A DNA stretch of 64,000 nt from Fictibacillus arsenicus (GCF_001642935.1 NZ_CP016761.1:124001-188000), one strand, 5' to 3'; shown: positions 23,421-35,115, numbered from the stretch's first letter. Numbers and translations are program-made. The notes: generated by a model not told the origin, from the letters alone.

Positions 23421-23651
23421 TGGAGATTATGAAACAGCTTCGACTGTTTCGTAAGTACACCTTTTGCCTTTTGTTCAGTTTTGAGAGAACTCTCTCTCAA
23501 CTAAATAACACTTTTCTAAGATTTTTTATGAAAGGGTTATTTTATATGTTCTTTGAAAACTAGATATCGACATCCAAACAAAGTAATGCAAGGCAGATAG
23601 ATTATTTATCTGCGCCAAAGCAAGAATCTTTGATGTGTAAACATCATATAA

Positions 23652-26652
<3,001 letters not shown>

Positions 26653-26801
26653 TAATATTGCATGAATCGTTTGGAAACGTCGTATCTAGTTTTGAGAGAA
26701 CATAATATGATGAAAATCATTAAAAAATCTCTTGCAAAATGTATGGAAATATAATAAAATTTATCTTGTCCCAACAGGATATATGATTTTGAGAGTACTA
26801 G

Positions 26802-26918
26802 GTCCAGTGATGATGGCGAAGAGGTCACACCCGTTCCCATACCGAACACGGAAGTTAAGCTCTTCAGCGCCGATGGTAGTTGGGGGTCTCCCCCTGTTAG
26901 AGTAGGACGTCGCTGGGC
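26802..26918 (+). rRNA. rrf: 5S ribosomal RNA
   Basis: About 117 nt, with the conserved AAGAGGTCACACCCGTTCCC and GGAAGTTAAGCTCTTCAGCG. GTCCAGTGATG at the 5' end pairs with CGTCGCTGGGC at the 3' end. Confidence 0.96.
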
Positions 26919-26947
26919 TTTATCTCAAAATACGTAAATTATATTAT

Positions 26948-27022
26948 TCCACAGTAGCTCAGTGGTAGAGCTATCGGCTGTTAACCGATCGGTCGCAGGT
27001 TCGAGTCCTGCCTGTGGAGCCA
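26948..27022 (+). tRNA. tRNA-Asn (GTT)
   Basis: Acceptor arms TCCACAG/CTGTGGA, anticodon loop CTGTTAAC, discriminator G, encoded CCA. Confidence 0.96.
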
Positions 27023-27031
27023 TTACTTTTT

Positions 27032-27107
27032 GCTTCCATAGCTCAGCAGGTAGAGTGCTTCCATGGTAAGGAAGAGGTCACCGGTTCGAGCCCGGTTGGA
27101 AGCTCCA
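27032..27107 (+). tRNA. tRNA-Thr (GGT)
   Basis: Acceptor arms GCTTCCA/TGGAAGC; anticodon stem CTTCC/GGAAG with loop ATGGTAA (GGT); encoded CCA. Confidence 0.95.
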
Positions 27108-27124
27108 TATCATAAAAATAATAT

Positions 27125-27199
27125 GGCCCGTTGGTCAAGCGGTTAAGACACCGCCCTTTCACGGCGGTAACACGGGTTCGAATCCCGTACGGGTCACCA
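27125..27199 (+). tRNA. tRNA-Glu (TTC)
   Basis: Acceptor arms GGCCCGT/ACGGGTC; anticodon stem CCGCC/GGCGG with loop CTTTCAC (TTC); encoded CCA. Confidence 0.96.
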
Positions 27200-27226
27200 A
27201 CTTTTCTTTAACTGAACATAACTTTT

Positions 27227-27302
27227 GGAGGATTAGCTCAGCTGGGAGAGCACCTGCCTTACAAGCAGGGGGTCGGCGGTTCGAACCCGTCATCCTCCAC
27301 CA
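27227..27302 (+). tRNA. tRNA-Val (TAC)
   Basis: Acceptor arms GGAGGAT/ATCCTCC; anticodon stem CCTGC/GCAGG with loop CTTACAA (TAC); encoded CCA. Confidence 0.96.
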
Positions 27303-27307
27303 TTTAT

Positions 27308-27383
<76 letters not shown>

Positions 27384-27491
27384 CAATTTTATTTTTATCG
27401 AACTAAAAATAAAATTGCTGTTACGAGGAATAGTCTTCATGCAACTGCTTTTAGACGCAGTAACATGTCTAGATCGATTCTTTTTTTATGT

Positions 27492-27576
27492 GGAGGGGTA
27501 GCGAAGTGGCTAAACGCGGCGGACTGTAAATCCGCTCCCTCCGGGTTCGGCGGTTCGAATCCGTCCCCCTCCACCA
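27492..27576 (+). tRNA. tRNA-Tyr (GTA)
   Basis: 85-nt class II tRNA with long variable arm; acceptor arms GGAGGGG/CCCCTCC; anticodon loop CTGTAAA (GTA); encoded CCA. About 108 bases without a gene separate it from the preceding tRNA. Confidence 0.96.
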
Positions 27577-27623
27577 TCTTTGTATAAGATTTAGAAAGAC
27601 AGACAATACTGCTTTTAGATAAT

Positions 27624-27697
27624 GCGGGTGTAGTTTAATGGTAAAACAAGAGCCTTCCAAGCTCTGGTCGTGAGTTCGATTCTCATCACCCGCTCCA
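27624..27697 (+). tRNA. tRNA-Gly (TCC)
   Basis: Acceptor arms GCGGGTG/CACCCGC; anticodon stem AGAGC/GCTCT with loop CTTCCAA (TCC); encoded CCA. Confidence 0.96.
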
Positions 27698-27705
27698 TTT
27701 ATTCC

Positions 27706-27781
27706 GGGGCTTTAGCTCAGCTGGGAGAGCGCCTGCCTTGCACGCAGGAGGTCAGCGGTTCGATCCCGCTAAGCTCCACCA
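27706..27781 (+). tRNA. tRNA-Ala (TGC)
   Basis: Acceptor arms GGGGCTT/AAGCTCC (one G-U); anticodon stem CCTGC/GCAGG with loop CTTGCAC (TGC); encoded CCA. Confidence 0.96.
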
Positions 27782-27798
27782 TATACATAACAATTGAT

Positions 27799-27828
27799 AT
27801 CAGGCGATGGCCTGATTTTTTTTTATTT
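27799..27828 (+). terminator. Terminator of the rRNA/tRNA operon
   Basis: ATCAGGC-GATG-GCCTGAT followed by nine T. Confidence 0.9.
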
Positions 27829-27833
27829 TTAAA

Positions 27834-28114
27834 GGCTGTTTTCGTAAACATTATTGCTTTTGAAAGTTGTAATATCCGCTGCAGCGGCTCGCTTTCCGCA
27901 GGGCGTGCGGTGAGCACCCTCTGTACTGCGTACAATGAGTGGGCTCATCTGCCCCGCTCATCCTGCAGGACAAGGAAGGCTCCGGCAGCGATATATCGCA
28001 CGAAGAAAAAGTGATTTTCATTTTCGATGAGTCTCGCCCTTCCGCTCCAATTTAACTATTCAATGAAGAACTTTTGAAAATCGCTCAGTAGCAGCAATCT
28101 TTTAGAAATGCGCC
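27834..28114 (+). repeat. Intergenic palindromic element, copy C (long form)
   Basis: Complete copy of about 281 nt from GGCTGTTTTCGTAAACATT to CAATCTTTTAGAAATGCGCC. The core is the long variant, with an extra ~55-nt segment (GACAAGGAAGGCTCC ... GAAGAAAAAGTGATTTTC) that is shared with copy D. Short reading frames across it are not genes. Confidence 0.85.
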
Positions 28115-28141
28115 TATTTAAAAAAGGTTAGAAGAAGGCTA

Positions 28142-28163
28142 GAAGATGGACTTATCCATCTTC
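28142..28163 (+). terminator. Hairpin after copy C
   Basis: GAAGATGGA-CTTA-TCCATCTTC, a nine-base-pair stem followed by TATTTCATTTT. Terminator-like, but no gene ends just before it. Confidence 0.45.
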
Positions 28164-28173
28164 TATTTCATTT

Positions 28174-28302
28174 TAATTGAAAAGCCTATAAGCGAAATTA
28201 CGGCTTGGAAAAGTTAAATTATAGTCTATAAAATGTAATTACAGCTTAGAAAATAAAATTACAGTCTATAAACCATAATTACGGGTTAGAAAATAAAATG
28301 AA
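28174..28302 (+). repeat. 20-21-nt periodic AT-rich repeat R6
   Basis: ATTA/ATTG marks recur at 28176, 28197, 28218, 28238, 28258, 28278 (and a worn one at 28298), spacing 21, 21, 20, 20, 20, 20. Unit close to AATTACAGTCTATAAAATGT. It fills part of the 736-base gap between tRNA-Ala and rocF; the rest holds copy C, a hairpin and the rocF control region. Confidence 0.75.
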
Positions 28303-28392
28303 GACATTCCGCTGCAAGCATTTCCTTCTCCAATAAAAAAAGAACCCCATCTATTTTCCATTCTATTTCTTATAAATATGTATCCAAGCATC

Positions 28393-28404
28393 GAAAGCGC
28401 TTTC
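28393..28404 (+). promoter_or_regulatory. Candidate cre (CcpA) site upstream of rocF
   Basis: GAAAGCGCTTTC is a perfect 12-base palindrome; with flanks CGAAAGCGCTTTCT it differs from an ideal cre only at the outer bases. It lies about 115 bases before the rocF ATG. CcpA control of arginine catabolism would fit known Bacillus regulation. Confidence 0.55.
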
Positions 28405-28517
28405 TTTTTGGTATATCTATGCAAAATTTTGTCCAGTTGAACCATGAAATCCCTTACAGATACAATAGTATTAGGAATTCGTTAGTTTTTATGTTTTTCA
28501 TAAGGGAGGAAGAAGAA

Positions 28518-29417
28518 ATGTTAAAAGATATATCAGTGATCGGAGTACCGATGGATTTAGGACAAATGCGACGCGGTGTAGATATGGGGCCTAGTGCTAT
28601 TCGATATGCAGGAATTATTGAGCGTTTAGAAAACCTTAACTATCAGGTTGAGGATTTAGGTGATATTGAAATTGCTCGTCCAGAAAAACAAAGCATTGAA
28701 AACGAAGGTAATCTTAAAAACTTAAACGGTGTTTTGGAAGCAAGTGAAAAGCTTTCTGAATCTGTTTCCAGTGTAATTACGAACAAAAAGTTCCCGCTAG
28801 TATTAGGCGGAGATCACAGTATTGCGATTGGAACTTTAGCAGGGGTTTCAAAACATTACGAAAACCTTGGTGTTATCTGGTACGATGCTCATGGCGATCT
28901 GAATACCGCAGATACTTCTCCAAGCGGCAATATACACGGAATGCCTTTAGCTGCCAGTATCGGAATTGGTCATGAGATGCTAACGAACATCAGCGGCTAT
29001 ACACCTAAAGTGAAGCCGGAAAACATTGTTATCATTGGAGCGCGTTCACTAGATGAAGGTGAGAGAGAACTCATAAAAGAAAAGGGAATTAAAGTTTACA
29101 CGATGCATGAAGTGGATCGTCTTGGTATGACAAAAGTTATGGAAGAGACGATCGAATATTTAGCACATACTGACGGGGTTCACCTTAGTCTTGATCTTGA
29201 TGGATTAGATCCCCACGACGCCCCTGGAGTAGGTACTCCTGTACTTGGGGGAATCAGCTACAGAGAGAGTCATCTGGCGATGGAGATGCTAGCAGAAGCA
29301 GAAATTATTACTTCTGCAGAGTTTGTGGAAGTTAATCCGATTCTTGATGAGAAGAACAAAACAGCAACCGTTGCTGTCGCATTAATGGGATCTTTATTTG
29401 GAGAAAAGCTTTTATAA
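28518..29417 (+). CDS. rocF: Arginase
   Basis: Hydrolyses arginine to ornithine and urea, first step of arginine catabolism in the cytoplasm. Manganese-binding motifs are GGDHS (near 98), DAHGDLNT (near 126) and SLDLDGLDPHDAPGVGTP (near 230). ATG 28518 follows GGGAGGA and gives 299 residues; the open frame upstream to 28419 lacks a ribosome binding site and looks non-coding. It stands alone here, without rocD/rocE beside it. Confidence 0.95.
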   Translation: MLKDISVIGVPMDLGQMRRGVDMGPSAIRYAGIIERLENLNYQVEDLGDIEIARPEKQSIENEGNLKNLNGVLEASEKLSESVSSVITNKKFPLVLGGDHSIAIGTLAGVSKHYENLGVIWYDAHGDLNTADTSPSGNIHGMPLAASIGIGHEMLTNISGYTPKVKPENIVIIGARSLDEGERELIKEKGIKVYTMHEVDRLGMTKVMEETIEYLAHTDGVHLSLDLDGLDPHDAPGVGTPVLGGISYRESHLAMEMLAEAEIITSAEFVEVNPILDEKNKTATVAVALMGSLFGEKLL

Positions 29418-29430
29418 ATCTGCTCAATCA

Positions 29431-29468
29431 AAAACAGTTGCCTCTTTACGGAAGCAACTGTTCTTTTT
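29431..29468. terminator. Bidirectional terminator rocF / Spo0E-like gene
   Basis: AAAACAGTTGC-CTCTTTACGGAA-GCAACTGTTCTTTTT. It overlaps the 3' end of the converging small gene. Confidence 0.85.
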
Positions 29469-29616
29469 CATTTATGCGTTGATATTGATTTAGCAGCTGG
29501 TCTATTTCTTGAGAAAGTTCTACAACTTCTTCTGCAATTAAGGGTAGATGTTTCGAAAGTTCATTCATTTGCTGTCTGGAGTGTTCGATTTGTTCAATCA
29601 ATAAATCCCTATACAT
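29446..29616 (-). CDS. Spo0E-like sporulation regulatory protein
   Basis: Small Spo0E-family proteins are aspartyl phosphatases acting on Spo0A-P and so delay sporulation. The 56-residue product contains the two-helix family pattern: LIEQIEHSRQQMNELS then EEVVELSQEIDQLLNQY, with the SQEID core. ATG 29616 follows GAGAGGGG by eight bases; the longer in-frame TTG at 29637 would include that site. Confidence 0.82.
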   Translation of the reverse strand: MYRDLLIEQIEHSRQQMNELSKHLPLIAEEVVELSQEIDQLLNQYQRINEKEQLLP

Positions 29617-29766
29617 ACAAACAACCCCTCTCTTCAATCGTTTAAGTATTTTATATGATTAATATTCCCAGGCCTTATTAGTTTGAAACACCGAAACTAG
29701 AAAAAAATACCTTTTTATTTCGTCAAATTCTGCAACATGATAAAATAAAAAAATAAAGAGAATCAT

Positions 29767-29792
29767 TGAAACTTATGGCAAGCTGGTACGTA
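29767..29792 (+). promoter_or_regulatory. Sigma-W autoregulatory promoter
   Basis: TGAAAC, 16-base spacer, CGTA: the exact sigma-W consensus of B. subtilis, 26 bases before sigW. Confidence 0.88.
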
Positions 29793-29817
29793 AATAAAAT
29801 CCGAGTGGTGATAATAG

Positions 29818-30393
29818 ATGGACGCCTTAGTAGCGAATATGGTTGCCCAAGTCAAAAAAGGGGACCAGGAAGCGTTTGAAGGCATTGTAGACCTTTTTAA
29901 AGATAAAATATACCGGCATTGTTACCGGATGGTCGGCAATGGACACGAAGCAGAAGATTTAGCACAAGAAACTTTTTTAAGAGCTTACCGTAATATAAGT
30001 AAATACAACAATGAATTTAAATTTTCAACTTGGATTTTCAGAATTGCCACAAACCTATGCATCGACAGGCTCAGAAAGAAGAAACCTGATTACTACTTAG
30101 ATGCTGAAGTGCCTGGCACTGACGGAGCTACGATGTATAGTCAGCTCTCATCTGAAGAACCGCTGCCTGAACAAGTCGTAACAGAAAACGAACGATGGAA
30201 TGAACTGCAAGAAGAAATTATGAAGCTCCCCGAAAAGTATAGGACAGCGATTGTTCTAAAATATGTAGAAGATTTATCACTGGAAGAAATCAGCCACATC
30301 ATGGACATACCCGTCCCAACTGTAAAAACTCGTATACATCGAGGCAGAGAAGCGCTGAAGAAAGTATTTCAAATGGTTGTAAAAACGAGGTGA
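29818..30393 (+). CDS. sigW: ECF RNA polymerase sigma factor SigW
   Basis: Controls the cell-envelope and antimicrobial-peptide stress regulon. The 191-residue protein has region 2 (AEDLAQETFLRAYRNI near 46, STWIFRIATNLCIDRLR near 70) and region 4 (LSLEEISHIMDIPVPTVKTR near 152). The sigma-W promoter right upstream implies autoregulation. rsiW follows eight bases later. Confidence 0.97.
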   Translation: MDALVANMVAQVKKGDQEAFEGIVDLFKDKIYRHCYRMVGNGHEAEDLAQETFLRAYRNISKYNNEFKFSTWIFRIATNLCIDRLRKKKPDYYLDAEVPGTDGATMYSQLSSEEPLPEQVVTENERWNELQEEIMKLPEKYRTAIVLKYVEDLSLEEISHIMDIPVPTVKTRIHRGREALKKVFQMVVKTR

Positions 30394-30400
30394 AGAAAAA

Positions 30401-31066
30401 ATGCAGTGTGAAGATTCTGTATTTGATGAATTGATGAACAAAGTACTCGATGGTGAAGCGACTACGGAAGAAGAGCGTGTCTTTCATGCTCATCTGGAAG
30501 AATGTGAATCATGTAAAGAAGAATACGAGTTGCTTTTAGATACTCTAAAAGAATTACAGTTACAGAACCATTCTATAAAGGCGCCTGAAGGATTTACTCA
30601 GGCTGTTATGGCAAAGCTGCCTAAAGAGAAGCAGCAGATCAAATGGAAACGATGGATGCAGCGTCATCCTGCTTTAACGGCAGCGGCGATCTTTATGTTC
30701 TTTATGGCAGCATCCGTTTTCACCAGCTATAATCAGCAAGACCTGGCTGTTGTAAAAGGAGAAGGAAACCTTCAGATTAAAAAGGCTGAAAGGGTAGTCG
30801 TTGTCCCAGCTGGAGAAACGATAAAAGGCGACCTTGTCGTTGAGAATGCAGACGTCCGAATTGAAGGAAGAGTAGAGGGCGACGTCACAGTAATAAAAGG
30901 TAATCAGTATCTTGCATCAGCAGGAGAGGTGACGGGCCACAGTCAGGAAATCGGCCAAGTTGTCGAATGGGTATGGTACAAGTTGAAATCGTTGGTTAGT
31001 ACAAAAGAAGAAACAATGCAAAATAACGATAAGAGCCGTTTAGAGACGGCTTTTTTTGTTGGGTAA
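30401..31066 (+). CDS. rsiW: Anti-sigma-W factor RsiW
   Basis: Membrane-bound anti-sigma factor, released by two-step proteolysis under envelope stress. The ZAS zinc motif H31-x3-C35-x2-C38 is near the N-terminus, a membrane segment lies about 87-106, and a bactofilin-like beta-rich outer part (RIEGRVEGDV) follows. At 221 residues it is slightly longer than B. subtilis RsiW. The last 12 codons run through a strong terminator hairpin, an unusual ending. Confidence 0.94.
   Translation: MQCEDSVFDELMNKVLDGEATTEEERVFHAHLEECESCKEEYELLLDTLKELQLQNHSIKAPEGFTQAVMAKLPKEKQQIKWKRWMQRHPALTAAAIFMFFMAASVFTSYNQQDLAVVKGEGNLQIKKAERVVVVPAGETIKGDLVVENADVRIEGRVEGDVTVIKGNQYLASAGEVTGHSQEIGQVVEWVWYKLKSLVSTKEETMQNNDKSRLETAFFVG
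31032..31057 (+). terminator. Terminator inside the 3' end of rsiW
   Basis: AGAGCCGT-TTAG-AGACGGCT (stem AGCCGT/ACGGCT) followed by TTTTTTT. The stop codon of rsiW is ten bases downstream, so the terminator is translated. Confidence 0.8.
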
Positions 31067-31096
31067 GGAAAATGATGCCCGGGTATCCGCGCCGCG

Positions 31097-31210
31097 AATT
31101 TTGTCCGGGATTGTCGTCTCGTGGTTATTTTTTAATTAACGTGCGATTATTTCATTTAACGTGAGAAAAAACGCAGCTAACGTGGGATTAATCCGGTTTA
31201 ACGTGGGAAT
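31097..31210 (+). repeat. 21-nt periodic repeat block R2
   Basis: Header TTGTCCGGGATTGTCGTCTC then ACGTG at 31139, 31159, 31180 and 31201 (20, 21, 21 spacing), unit AACGTGGGATTAATCCGGTTT. It occupies the 339-base rsiW-cdaA gap together with a TGAGC/GCTCA hairpin near 31297 and the cdaA promoter. Confidence 0.75.
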
Positions 31211-31333
31211 GCCGTACGTAATACCTAGTGTGGTATTAAGCAAAGGGCAGTTTCGTTGCCGCCACCAAAAGGATGAGCCCTGAATTTTCATAAACTTGAG
31301 CCTCTCATGCTCAGTTTTCTTTGTAATGAGGTA

Positions 31334-31342
31334 TGCTATAAT
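31334..31342 (+). promoter_or_regulatory. Probable cdaA promoter (extended -10)
   Basis: TGCTATAAT gives a perfect TATAAT with the TG extension; the -35 region (TTTTCT) is weak. About 63 bases before cdaA. Confidence 0.55.
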
Positions 31343-31405
31343 ATATAAGTAAAATCCATTATGAAACTTCAACTTGGAACACATACCCGAGTTGGGAGGG
31401 AAGTT

Positions 31406-32239
31406 ATGTTACCAATCGCAGATTTTAATATTTTTAATTACCTTACACAAATAATTGATATTTTATTGGTGACGTATGTCATCTATAAATTGATCATGAT
31501 TATCCGGGGAACGAAAGCTGTTCAGTTGTTAAAAGGGATAAGCGTGATCATCGTAGTATGGTTCCTGAGCAGCTCGTTCGATCTTCGGACGATGTCTTGG
31601 CTGATGGATAAAGTCATTACATATGGTTTGCTTGCCATTATTATTATCTTCCAGCCAGAGCTGAGAAGAGCGCTGGAACAGCTTGGACGAGGCAGATTCT
31701 TTTCAAGGACGGGAATTCCTGAAGAAGAGGAAACTGAGAAAACGATCGCGGCCATTGTAAAGTCTACAAACTATATGTCTAAACGCCGTATCGGAGCAAT
31801 CATCTCAATAGAAAGAGAAACAGGATTGAGTGAGTACGTAGAGACTGGGATTCCGATTCAAGCGCATTTAACTTCCGAGCTGTTAACAAATATTTTTGTA
31901 CCGAATACACCGCTTCACGATGGAGCTGTCATTATAAAACAAAGCCAGGTTTTTGCAGCCGGCTGTTATTTGCCGCTTACAGAAAGTCCGTTTGTATCAA
32001 AAGAGCTTGGAACAAGACACAGAGCAGCATTAGGGATCAGTGAAGTGACAGATGCTATAACGGTTATAGTTTCTGAGGAAACAGGTACGATCTCCCTTAC
32101 AAAAAACGGGGAAATCTATCGGAATCTGGACGAAGAGTCTTTAAGAAATTTGTTGAATGCAGAATTGATTATTGCGAACAAGTCCACTTCCTCAACTCGC
32201 TGGAATTGGAGGGGAAAGAAAAATGGACAAACTCCTTAA
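31406..32239 (+). CDS. cdaA: Diadenylate cyclase CdaA
   Basis: Makes c-di-AMP from two ATP at the membrane; c-di-AMP controls potassium and osmotic balance. Three N-terminal membrane segments (about 10-30, 40-56, 65-82) precede the DAC domain with DGA at 172-174 and RHR at 204-206. ATG 31406 behind GGGAGGG gives 277 residues; the start at 31361 lacks a ribosome binding site. It overlaps cdaR by 17 bases. Confidence 0.96.
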   Translation: MLPIADFNIFNYLTQIIDILLVTYVIYKLIMIIRGTKAVQLLKGISVIIVVWFLSSSFDLRTMSWLMDKVITYGLLAIIIIFQPELRRALEQLGRGRFFSRTGIPEEEETEKTIAAIVKSTNYMSKRRIGAIISIERETGLSEYVETGIPIQAHLTSELLTNIFVPNTPLHDGAVIIKQSQVFAAGCYLPLTESPFVSKELGTRHRAALGISEVTDAITVIVSEETGTISLTKNGEIYRNLDEESLRNLLNAELIIANKSTSSTRWNWRGKKNGQTP

Positions 32240-33476
32240 TAGTTCATGGTTTGTTAAAATCATTGCTTTCCTCCTTGCTTTAATGATGTATACCATCGTT
32301 ACAATGGAAACGCAGGAAGAAGCAGCTAACCGTTCTATTTTTTCAAAAATGTATACGGAAAGCGAAACCATTCAGGACGTTGAAATCACACCTTATTTTG
32401 ATGAAAAACAATATGTCTTAACCGATTTGCCCTCTTCGGTAGATATTACCTTAACAGGCTCGAGCCGGTTAATTACAAAAGCCACAAAAGTAGATAAAGA
32501 AGTCGAAGCATATATTGATCTGACAAATGAGGATCCGGGCAATAAACGGGTTAAAGTAAATGTCCGCGGTTTGCCTGAAGGCGTTAAAGCGAAGGTGAAG
32601 CCTGAATACGTTGACGTAATCCTTCATAAGAAAGTTACGAAAGAGATGCCGGTTAACGTTGATCTAAAAAATACAAGAAAGCTTCCAGAGGGTTATACAG
32701 CTGGGGATGTTGAATTCTCTCCAAAATCCGTCAAAGTAACGGGCCCAGAAGGAATGATCAACCAGATCTCATTTATTACTGGATTTGTAGACGTAGGGGA
32801 TGCGGACGAGCCTATAAGGACAAAAGTGCCTTTACGGGCATACAATCAACAAGGAGACCTTATTGATGTACAGGTGTCTCCTGAAACGGCAGAGGTATCA
32901 GTGCCGATAAAGAAACCTAAAAAAACAGTGCCTATTTCCATCCGTACAAGTGGAGAGCTGGAAGAAGGTCTCTCAATTGCGTCAATAACATCTGACCCGA
33001 ATGAGATTACGCTGACAGGTACAACAACTTCTTTAGATAAATATGATTCATTTAAAGAGATTTCTATAGATCTTAGCAAGATTAAAAAAGATACAACATT
33101 AACTGTGGATGTTCCTGTTCCAGATGGAATCGAATCTGTTTCGGTAAAAGAGGTATCCGTTTCGATTGACGTTGAAGATGAAGAGGTTACACGAACGTTT
33201 GAAGATGTTCCATTAACATTGCTTGGAACGACCGATGAGAAAAAAGCTACTATTCTAGACCCTGAAGACGGCGCCGTCGATGTGACGGTTAAAGGCAAGA
33301 AGAGTACGCTTGATTTGCTCCAAAAATCAGATCTCGAAGGTATTTTGGATGTAAGCCAGCTTGAAGAAGGAACACACGAAGTAAAGATAGATTGGAAAAA
33401 TCCTGCTGATATTGATCTGACAGATACAGTTCAAGAAGCCAGTGTGGAAATTCAAACAGAAACTAGCAGTCAATAG
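32223..33476 (+). CDS. cdaR: CdaA regulator CdaR (YbbR-domain protein)
   Basis: An extracytoplasmic regulator of CdaA. The 417-residue protein has an N-terminal membrane anchor (WFVKIIAFLLALMMYTIV) and about four YbbR repeats, each with a VKVTGPEGMI-like strand pattern. ATG 32223 follows GGAGGGG within cdaA. Acidic C-terminal part. glmM follows, giving the conserved cdaA-cdaR-glmM module. Confidence 0.93.
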   Translation: MDKLLNSSWFVKIIAFLLALMMYTIVTMETQEEAANRSIFSKMYTESETIQDVEITPYFDEKQYVLTDLPSSVDITLTGSSRLITKATKVDKEVEAYIDLTNEDPGNKRVKVNVRGLPEGVKAKVKPEYVDVILHKKVTKEMPVNVDLKNTRKLPEGYTAGDVEFSPKSVKVTGPEGMINQISFITGFVDVGDADEPIRTKVPLRAYNQQGDLIDVQVSPETAEVSVPIKKPKKTVPISIRTSGELEEGLSIASITSDPNEITLTGTTTSLDKYDSFKEISIDLSKIKKDTTLTVDVPVPDGIESVSVKEVSVSIDVEDEEVTRTFEDVPLTLLGTTDEKKATILDPEDGAVDVTVKGKKSTLDLLQKSDLEGILDVSQLEEGTHEVKIDWKNPADIDLTDTVQEASVEIQTETSSQ

Positions 33477-33494
33477 ATGAAGGAGAGAGCAATA

Positions 33495-34835
33495 ATGGGA
33501 AAATATTTTGGTACCGACGGAGTAAGAGGAGTTGCAAATACAGAGCTAACGCCTGAACTTGCGTTTAAATTAGGACGTTTCGGAGGATATATTCTAACAA
33601 AAGATACAGATAAGCCAAAGATCTTGATCGGCCGTGATACACGAATTTCAGGACAAATGCTAGAAGGCGCTCTTATAGCTGGACTTTTATCCATCGGTGC
33701 AGAAGTAATGCGCTTAGGTGTTATTTCAACACCTGGAGTTGCTTTTATTACAAAAGCGCTGGGAGCACAAGCGGGAATCATGATCTCAGCTTCGCATAAT
33801 CCAGTTGCAGATAACGGGATTAAATTCTTTGGAGCTGATGGTTTTAAGCTTTTAGATGAGCAAGAAGCGGAGATTGAAGCACTTTTAGATAAGGATACAG
33901 ACGAACTGCCTCGTCCTGTAGGAGGCGACCTGGGATCTGTCAGCGATTATTTCGAAGGCGGACAGAAGTACATGCAATATTTAAAACAAACGATACCTGG
34001 AGACTTCTCAGGATTGCATATCGCACTTGACTGTGCACACGGTGCTACATCATCACATGCACCGCACTTATTTGCTGATCTAGAAGCAGATATTTCAACG
34101 ATGGGCACTAGTCCGAACGGCTTAAACATCAATGAAGGTGTTGGAAGCACACATCCGGAGAAGCTTGCTGCGCTTGTAAAAGAAAAAGGCTGTGACATGG
34201 GATTGGCTTTTGATGGTGATGGAGACCGCTTGATCGCGATCGATGAAAAAGGAAACATTGTCGATGGTGACCAAATTATGTTCATCTGTGCGAAGCATCT
34301 TAAAGACCAGGGCCGTCTGAAGCAGGATACGGTTGTATCAACCGTTATGAGTAACCTTGGATTTTATAAGGCAGTCGAAGCAAGCGGAATGAAATCTGCT
34401 CAAACGGCTGTTGGTGACCGTTACGTAATGGAAGAGATGCGCAAGAACGATTTCAACCTTGGCGGAGAGCAGTCCGGCCACATTATCTTCTTGGATTACA
34501 CAACAACAGGTGATGGACTTCTTTCTGGAATCCAGCTTGCATCTATTTTAAAAGCAACTGGCAAACCACTATCAGAACTTGCAGGAGAGATGAAAAAATT
34601 CCCTCAGCTATTAATCAATGTTAAAGTAGCAGATAAATCTAAGCTGAACGGAAATGAAGCGATTAAAACGGCTATCGATCAAGTAGAAACAGAACTTGAA
34701 GGGAACGGCCGAGTGCTTGTGCGTCCTTCTGGAACGGAACCGCTTGTGCGCGTAATGGTAGAAGCACCTACAGAAGAACTTTGCCAAAAGCATGCAGAAA
34801 CAATCGTAGAAGTCGTTAAAAAAGAGTTAGTATAA
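33495..34835 (+). CDS. glmM: Phosphoglucosamine mutase
   Basis: Interconverts glucosamine-6-P and glucosamine-1-P for cell wall precursors. Active-site Ser100 lies in ISASHNP, magnesium site DGDGDR near 239, sugar-binding GGEQSGHI near 320 and phosphate-binding RPSGTEP near 408. ATG 33495 follows AAGGAGAG; the ATG at 33477 precedes that site. In B. subtilis GlmM binds and inhibits CdaA, which fits the operon. Confidence 0.97.
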   Translation: MGKYFGTDGVRGVANTELTPELAFKLGRFGGYILTKDTDKPKILIGRDTRISGQMLEGALIAGLLSIGAEVMRLGVISTPGVAFITKALGAQAGIMISASHNPVADNGIKFFGADGFKLLDEQEAEIEALLDKDTDELPRPVGGDLGSVSDYFEGGQKYMQYLKQTIPGDFSGLHIALDCAHGATSSHAPHLFADLEADISTMGTSPNGLNINEGVGSTHPEKLAALVKEKGCDMGLAFDGDGDRLIAIDEKGNIVDGDQIMFICAKHLKDQGRLKQDTVVSTVMSNLGFYKAVEASGMKSAQTAVGDRYVMEEMRKNDFNLGGEQSGHIIFLDYTTTGDGLLSGIQLASILKATGKPLSELAGEMKKFPQLLINVKVADKSKLNGNEAIKTAIDQVETELEGNGRVLVRPSGTEPLVRVMVEAPTEELCQKHAETIVEVVKKELV

Positions 34836-35115
34836 GGCTTTTTCTAAAAGATTAGTGCTTGAGGTCATTTTTTCATTCTCTTCATTGACAAGTTGATTGG
34901 AGTGAAAGGTGTGAGACTCCTCGAAAATGAAAAATCACATTTTCTTCGTGCGATATAACGCTGACGAAGCCTTCCTTGTCCTGCGGGATCAGTGGGACAG
35001 GTGAGACTCCTAAAGGTGCAAAGCGCCAGGAGGCTCACCGCCAGCCCCGCGGAAAGCGAGCACCTGGAGTGGAAATCAACCACTCTCAAAAGCAACAAGG
35101 ATTACGAAAACAGCC
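34836..35115 (-). repeat. Intergenic palindromic element, copy D (long form, inverted)
   Basis: Begins immediately after the glmM stop: GGCTTTTTCTAAAAGATTA ... GTTGATTGGAG ... AATCAAC ... TTACGAAAACAGCC. It is 280 nt in reverse orientation to copies A-C and E and carries the same extra segment as copy C. Outer ends GGCTTTTTCTAAAAG and (reverse) GGCTGTTTTCGTAAT form imperfect inverted repeats. The reading frames over it are not genes. Confidence 0.85.

Noticed and set aside
28408-28425. Sigma-54 (SigL) promoter before rocF
   Set aside because: TTGGTATATCTATGCAA resembles -24/-12 elements, but GG and GC are nine bases apart instead of the required ten.
28419-28517. N-terminal extension of arginase
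   Set aside because: The frame is open but has no ribosome binding site, does not resemble arginase and overlaps the control region; the ATG at 28518 follows GGGAGGA.
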